A stretch of DNA of 6,924 bases from Nitrospirota bacterium. GTDB lineage: Bacteria; Nitrospirota; Nitrospiria; Nitrospirales; Nitrospiraceae. The stretch's first letter is position 1, and every line of letters begins with the position of its first letter. The DNA lies in the NCBI GenBank assembly GCA_020028195.1, contig JAHWYE010000089.1, forward strand, positions 1 through 6,924, in the 5' to 3' direction. Shown in pieces: positions 5,935 to 6,924 of the stretch. Position numbers and translations under genes: made by a program. Under the pieces are notes generated by a model, which had not been told where the DNA came from, searched no databases, and saw nothing but the letters and a program-made list of their open reading frames with translations.

Positions 5935-6387
5935 ATGCAAGATCGATCTGAGGGTGTGTGGAAAGCATGGGGGGCGGTGCCAGTGGTCCTGCTCGCCTGC
6001 CTGATCAGTGCGGCCGCAGCTGCCCCGCCCGTCCCGACACTCGCCCCATCCAATACTGATCAGGAGGAACAGGTTTTGGTAAAGATCCGCGCCAGAAAGT
6101 TCGAACCATCCACTGTGACCCTCCATGCCGGACAGAAGACCAGATTGGTGTTCCAGAATCAGGATGCGGAGCTGCACGCGTTTGTGCCGATCGACCTGTT
6201 TGTGGGCGTGAGCCTCAACATCAGCGGGAATGGCGCGCCGGAATTCGGCCAGGAAGGTTTCAAGCGCGTAATCATTCCGTCTGAGGGCCGTGCGGAGATT
6301 CTCTTCGTTCCTGAACGTACCGGCGTGTACCCCTTCTTGTGCGACATGCCTGGACACGAGATGCGAGCCACGATCGTCGTCCAGTAA
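5935..6387 (+). CDS. Secreted cupredoxin (type I copper protein)
   Basis: Predicted periplasmic blue-copper electron carrier of 150 residues. Residues 13-30 are a hydrophobic export signal ending in an alanine run, with likely cleavage near Ala30. Cys22 in LLAC gives a weak lipobox alternative. The domain runs from about 46 to 150 with the cupredoxin strand pattern: VKIRARKFEPSTVTLHAGQ, then FQNQDAELHAF supplying His81, then GVYPFLCDMPGHEM supplying Cys136 and His141, and finally ATIVVQ. Met143 is the probable axial ligand but stands only two residues after His141; azurin and plastocyanin have three or four residues between these ligands. It has its own promoter and GGAGGT site, and the cytochrome c gene starts 2 bp after its stop, so the two proteins are very likely made together and may exchange electrons. 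Redox partners and exact role are not visible. Confidence 0.88.
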   Translation: MQDRSEGVWKAWGAVPVVLLACLISAAAAAPPVPTLAPSNTDQEEQVLVKIRARKFEPSTVTLHAGQKTRLVFQNQDAELHAFVPIDLFVGVSLNISGNGAPEFGQEGFKRVIIPSEGRAEILFVPERTGVYPFLCDMPGHEMRATIVVQ

Positions 6388-6389
6388 CC

Positions 6390-6791
6390 ATGCGCGTGCT
6401 GAAGGCTCTCCCTCAGCTTCTCCTTCTCACATGGTGTATGGGAGTGCCCCTGACCGCGATGGCGGTCGGCGCCACTTCAGGTGTCCCCGAGGCTGGAAAA
6501 TTGATATACGAACAGCGATGCGCCGTGTGTCACGGGCCGCAGGGTCGAGGCGATGGACCAGAGGCGCCGTTCCTGTCACCAAGGCCGGGGAGCCTGGTTT
6601 CCGCCGGAACGTCAGTGAAATCCGATGCAGACCTCTTGGCCGTCATTGCCAACGGGAAGCCGCGCACCGCGATGCCAGCGTGGAAAGACCTGTTGACCGA
6701 CGAACAGCGACGCGATGTCCTGGCCTATATCCGGACCCTGATCCGCTTCTACAAACCGCCCGCGCAACTTCCGCCCAACGAGCAACACTGA
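6390..6791 (+). CDS. Monohaem class I cytochrome c, periplasmic
   Basis: Predicted periplasmic electron carrier of 133 residues. Residues 1-25 form a Sec signal (MRVLK, then a Leu-rich core, with likely cleavage after AMA at about 25). The mature part has one haem site, Cys44-Ala-Val-Cys47-His48, preceded by AGKLIYEQR and followed by GPQGRGDG, as in cbb3/c6-like cytochromes. The distal ligand is Met95 in TAMPAWKDLLTD. The C-terminal helix LTDEQRRDVLAYIRTLIRFY packs against the haem in this fold. The frame stays open upstream to 6339, but that would overlap the cupredoxin gene by 49 bp and place a charged stretch before the signal peptide, so ATG 6390 is preferred. It lies 2 bp after the cupredoxin stop with no Shine-Dalgarno, which points to translational coupling. 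No hairpin terminator is evident after it. Confidence 0.92.
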   Translation: MRVLKALPQLLLLTWCMGVPLTAMAVGATSGVPEAGKLIYEQRCAVCHGPQGRGDGPEAPFLSPRPGSLVSAGTSVKSDADLLAVIANGKPRTAMPAWKDLLTDEQRRDVLAYIRTLIRFYKPPAQLPPNEQH

Positions 6792-6811
6792 GGCCCCCGA
6801 GCGGCTTCCCT

Positions 6812-6840
6812 TTCGCAGCACCCTCTTGGCATGCTACAGT
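6812..6840 (+). promoter_or_regulatory. Promoter of the gene at the right edge
   Basis: TTCGCA (6812-6817, 4 of 6) and TACAGT (6835-6840, 4 of 6) are 17 bp apart, with TGC directly before the -10 (extended -10). Transcription would start near 6847, about 34 nt before the TTG start at 6881. Confidence 0.5.
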
Positions 6841-6850
6841 ACGCCCGCAT

Positions 6851-6865
6851 ATGGATCAGAAATAA
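6851..6865 (+). other. Four-codon mini-ORF (MDQK) in the leader
   Basis: ATG GAT CAG AAA TAA, followed at once by an in-frame TAG (6866-6868), begins about 4 nt after the predicted transcription start. Its tandem stops run into the AGAGGAG site of the next gene. It may be translated as a leaderless mini-cistron or be chance. Confidence 0.25.
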
Positions 6866-6866
6866 T

Positions 6867-6873
6867 AGAGGAG
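6867..6873 (+). promoter_or_regulatory. Ribosome-binding site AGAGGAG for the TTG start at 6881
   Basis: A strong Shine-Dalgarno 7 nt before TTG 6881. It decides the start: no ATG or GTG follows at suitable spacing. Confidence 0.6.
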
Positions 6874-6880
6874 TTGTATC

Positions 6881-6924
6881 TTGGGTCCTTGGCGCTTGTC
6901 GCCCCGTCTGATTGTCTTATCCAT
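6881..6924 (+). CDS. 5' end of an unidentified gene, starting with TTG
   Basis: Only 14 complete codons are inside the window: (M)GPWRLSPRLIVLS. The start is supported by the promoter at 6812-6840 and the AGAGGAG site 7 nt upstream. Basic residues followed by the beginning of a hydrophobic stretch suggest an export signal or a first transmembrane helix, as in sensor kinases or secreted proteins, but this is too short to assign. I do not recognise it. Confidence 0.5.
   Translation, partial: MGPWRLSPRLIVLS

Noticed and set aside
5641..6357. 238-codon minus-strand open frame across the zinc-finger and cupredoxin genes
   Set aside because: It spans the spacer and two well-supported plus-strand genes, has no recognisable domain and no ribosome-binding site.
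6290..6865. 191-codon plus-strand open frame overlapping the cytochrome gene
   Set aside because: It covers the cytochrome c gene in another frame; the cytochrome frame has a signal peptide, CxxCH and a distal Met, while this one is Arg/Ser/Pro-rich without motifs.

Overview
The window looks like a chromosomal housekeeping region of a free-living, moderately GC-rich bacterium. It has no phage, transposon, CRISPR array, rRNA or tRNA. An ECF-type sigma gene followed by a small zinc-finger anti-sigma-like gene and periplasmic copper and haem proteins, plus intergenic AAGTC-type repeats, resembles what I recall of Nitrospira and related Nitrospirota. That placement is inference from memory and rests on no database search.

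Layout. Positions 1-1617 (minus) hold the N-terminal 539 residues of leucyl-tRNA synthetase (leuS); its 3' part lies outside the window. A 181-bp divergent spacer carries a run of degenerate AAGTC-type repeats in inverted arrangement and an extended -10 promoter for a class I SAM methyltransferase (1799-2416, plus). The methyltransferase gene meets, tail to tail with a 14-bp overlap, a HAD-family phosphatase resembling the GMP/IMP nucleotidase YrfG (2403-3092, minus). A 361-bp divergent spacer rich in hairpins precedes der, the double-GTPase ribosome-assembly factor (3454-4776, plus).

From 4814 onward everything is on the plus strand. A sigma-70-type promoter (TTGACA, 17 bp, TACACT) drives an ECF-like sigma factor gene (4856-5488). 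A 100-residue zinc-finger protein with the ligand spacing of RsrA-type anti-sigma factors follows (5512-5814). Next, behind its own promoter and ribosome-binding site, comes a two-gene unit of a secreted cupredoxin (5935-6387) and a monohaem cytochrome c (6390-6791), separated by only 2 bp. A last promoter, a 4-codon mini-ORF and a strong Shine-Dalgarno lead into a gene that starts with TTG at 6881 and runs off the end.

How the parts may work together. leuS and der serve translation and ribosome assembly. The methyltransferase and nucleotidase are probably small-molecule enzymes with no visible link to each other beyond their overlap. The sigma and zinc-finger genes look like a regulator with its soluble, possibly redox- or metal-sensitive partner. 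The cupredoxin and cytochrome look like a periplasmic electron-transfer pair. Regulation of the second pair by the first is suggested only by adjacency. This regulator/electron-carrier block is the most interesting part of the window, but each protein belongs to a known family; I see no clearly unprecedented system.
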